From assembly GCF_012912005.1 (NCBI RefSeq), contig NZ_JABBEA010000003.1, forward strand, positions 372,001 to 436,000: 64,000 nucleotides of DNA, in the 5' to 3' direction. This stretch comes from Paenibacillus sp. SZ31. Lineage in GTDB: Bacteria; Bacillota; Bacilli; Paenibacillales; Paenibacillaceae. Below, piece after piece: positions 62,750 through 64,000 of the stretch. The position numbers were made by a program, and so were the translations under genes. The notes beneath the pieces are model-generated. The model made no database searches. It was not told where the DNA came from and was given only the letters and a program-made list of their open reading frames with translations. Position 1 is the first letter of the stretch. Every line of letters starts with the position of its first letter.

Positions 62750-63277
62750 ATGTCGAATGTAGACATCAATCATATATGTAAAGGGGCTGCCTGTAATTTG
62801 AACCTGACCATGACAGAGAAATTAAAGGAAATGCAGCAGGAAGAAAAGGACTTGGTATTTGGCAAATTTGATTCTGAAACGGCGCTTAACCTTGGCCTGC
62901 ATCTGGTCGAAGAAGCGAAGCGTCGTTCCCAAGCCGTGACCATCGACATAACCCTGAAGGGACATCGTCTCTTTTTGCATGCGATGGAAGGCACTCATCC
63001 CGACAACGAAGACTGGATTCGCCGTAAGAACAACGTAGTGAATCATTTCTCGTCCAGCTCTTGGCACACGGCTCTACGCCTGAGAAACGAGGACCAAACG
63101 CTTGAGCAAGACTTCAATCTGCCTTCATCGGACTATGCCCTGGCCGGTGGCGCTTTCCCGCTGATTCTGGAAACTGAGGGACAGGTCGGCACCATTACAG
63201 TATCGGGTTTGCCTGATGAGGAAGACCATGATCTGGTCACGACAGGCATTCGCTCGTTTTTGTTGCAGCAGAGTTAG
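62750..63277 (+). CDS. UPF0303 / heme-degrading-domain family protein
   Basis: A 175-residue protein of the GlcG/HbpS-like superfamily (UPF0303). From residue 21 the sequence runs as in the family: MTEKLKEMQQEEKDLVFGKFDSETALNLG, VTIDITLKGHRLFLHAMEGTHPDNEDWIRRKNNVV, and DYALAGGAFPLIL, GTITVSGLPDEEDHDLV near the end. The first 20 residues (with two Cys) are not conserved, so the true start may be the internal ATG, though neither start has a strong ribosome site. Probable oligomeric binding protein for heme or small molecules; function not established. Confidence 0.78.
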   Translation: MSNVDINHICKGAACNLNLTMTEKLKEMQQEEKDLVFGKFDSETALNLGLHLVEEAKRRSQAVTIDITLKGHRLFLHAMEGTHPDNEDWIRRKNNVVNHFSSSSWHTALRLRNEDQTLEQDFNLPSSDYALAGGAFPLILETEGQVGTITVSGLPDEEDHDLVTTGIRSFLLQQS

Positions 63278-63294
63278 ATTAAATGGAGCCAAAA

Positions 63295-63330
63295 AAAGCC
63301 CACCTGATCAATATAGATCAAGTGGGCTTT
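63295..63330. terminator. Bidirectional terminator
   Basis: AAAGCCCAC..GATC pairs with GATC..GTGGGCTTT around five bases, flanked by A-run and TTT. It serves the converging UPF0303 gene and the membrane-protein gene. Confidence 0.8.
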
Positions 63331-63347
63331 ACTAGCTAAAGCAGTGC

Positions 63348-64000
63348 TCAGGACGGATTTTTGCTTTTCATAATATGGTACACATTGCTAAAGCTGCCGG
63401 AGAGAATGCCTGTAATCGGGAATATGGCCCAATTGATATCCCACCGTTGATATACAAAGCCTGTGAACAAGAAGATGGCTGTCGCCAGCGGCCATACAAT
63501 CGCTTCCATGGCTCTCACAATTTTTACTTCTTGCTTCTTCTCTACCGTCAACTGGTGCTTCTCCAGCAAGTTCGTGTAAGCCCCCTGAATATTACCGTAA
63601 TATACAAACAGGAATGCTCCTACCCCAGCCATAACCATAAAAGCAGATACACCATAAGAGGCGTAGTTATCATTGATAGATGAGGCTGCGAAAATAAACA
63701 CAGGAGACAGAATGCACAGGCAGACACCCGTAATGATGGCTATACGATAAGTCAGAGCGAAGCTCTCCCGACTATGCTGAATACTCATTTTAAGTGTATA
63801 AGGAAGCTGGAAGCCCTTCTCCATATGACTGAAGCGTTCAAGCTTCATGCCACTGTGAATGAACATGCCTACCGCAATGGCAATCAGCACGAACATGCCG
63901 ATCAGGCCCAGTACAGCCCCCGTTTCCACCGAACGGTTTGCAGCTGAAGTGGCATAGTTCTCAAATAAAGTATCCATGAAAATCAGAAACGCCACACCCG
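63348..64000 (-). CDS. Membrane protein, 5' end outside window
   Basis: The C-terminal 215 or more residues of a membrane protein; the frame stays open to the window edge, so the start is probably beyond it. About five hydrophobic segments are visible (GAVLGLIGMFVLIAIAVGMFI, IAIITGVCLCILSPVFIFA, VSAFMVMAGVGAFLFVYYG, AMEAIVWPLATAIFLFTGFVY, WAIFPITGILSGSF) separated by basic loops. No family motif was recognised; the length and layout recall the C-terminal membrane part of regulator-linked HAAS/permease-prefix proteins, but this is a guess. Confidence 0.6.
   Translation of the reverse strand, partial: GVAFLIFMDTLFENYATSAANRSVETGAVLGLIGMFVLIAIAVGMFIHSGMKLERFSHMEKGFQLPYTLKMSIQHSRESFALTYRIAIITGVCLCILSPVFIFAASSINDNYASYGVSAFMVMAGVGAFLFVYYGNIQGAYTNLLEKHQLTVEKKQEVKIVRAMEAIVWPLATAIFLFTGFVYQRWDINWAIFPITGILSGSFSNVYHIMKSKNPS

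Overview
The window looks like chromosomal DNA of a Paenibacillus-type Firmicute. The signs are very strong Shine-Dalgarno sites in front of many TTG and GTG starts, GlpP-type glycerol control, a cydABCD operon behind Rex-like sites, a CidR/CidA/CidB set, MsmX-dependent style sugar ABC systems without their own ATPase, and many paralogous GT2-TPR glycosyltransferases. No phage, plasmid or IS transposase was seen. The taxonomic call is inference from gene families only.

Layout. 0-6.4 kb: a nitrilase-family fragment; divergent cidR and cidAB; an AbrB-like regulator with a C-terminal HTH; a Crp/Fnr regulator; an AlkD-like repair protein; a DoxX/HxlR divergent pair. 6.4-12.6 kb: an oxidoreductase, glycerol catabolism (glpD with an antitermination leader, glpP-glpK) and a stand-alone GTP cyclohydrolase II. 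12.9-17.9 kb: a sugar ABC importer followed by gluconokinase. 18.4-21.7 kb: a SnoaL-like/ArsR divergent pair with matching operators, an unknown protein and a divergent TagO/WecA-family transferase. 21.8-28.1 kb: cytochrome bd oxidase and its ABC exporter (cydABDC order).

28.4-42.7 kb is the most distinctive part: about 14 kb of glycosyltransferases (GT2, GT4, three GT2-TPR proteins), a methyltransferase and a TPR protein, next to four proteins that look like surface or spore-coat material. One is a 439-residue Thr-rich protein with about 24 short repeats in a strict two-word order, one is a basic protein sharing its C-terminal domain, and two are small Ser/Thr/Gly-rich paralogues. I read this as a candidate system that builds and glycosylates a repeat-protein surface layer.

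42.8-52 kb: a TPR-type regulator with an MFS pump, a TrpXYZ-like ABC importer, an aminoglycoside phosphotransferase remnant cut off next to an Rpn-type nuclease gene, and a SufR-like regulator with trhO. 52-64 kb: a two-component system with a propeller lipoprotein, an AraC-type regulator, a MATE pump, a second sugar ABC importer, an lspA gene, a UPF0303 protein and a membrane-protein fragment.

A second theme runs through the intergenic DNA. A roughly 150-180 bp structured repeat occurs in five recognisable copies plus one remnant, in both orientations. It has terminal TTACACGA/TCGTGTAA ends and stems that co-vary between copies. A separate CTAACGAA-type inverted repeat array lies after gluconokinase.
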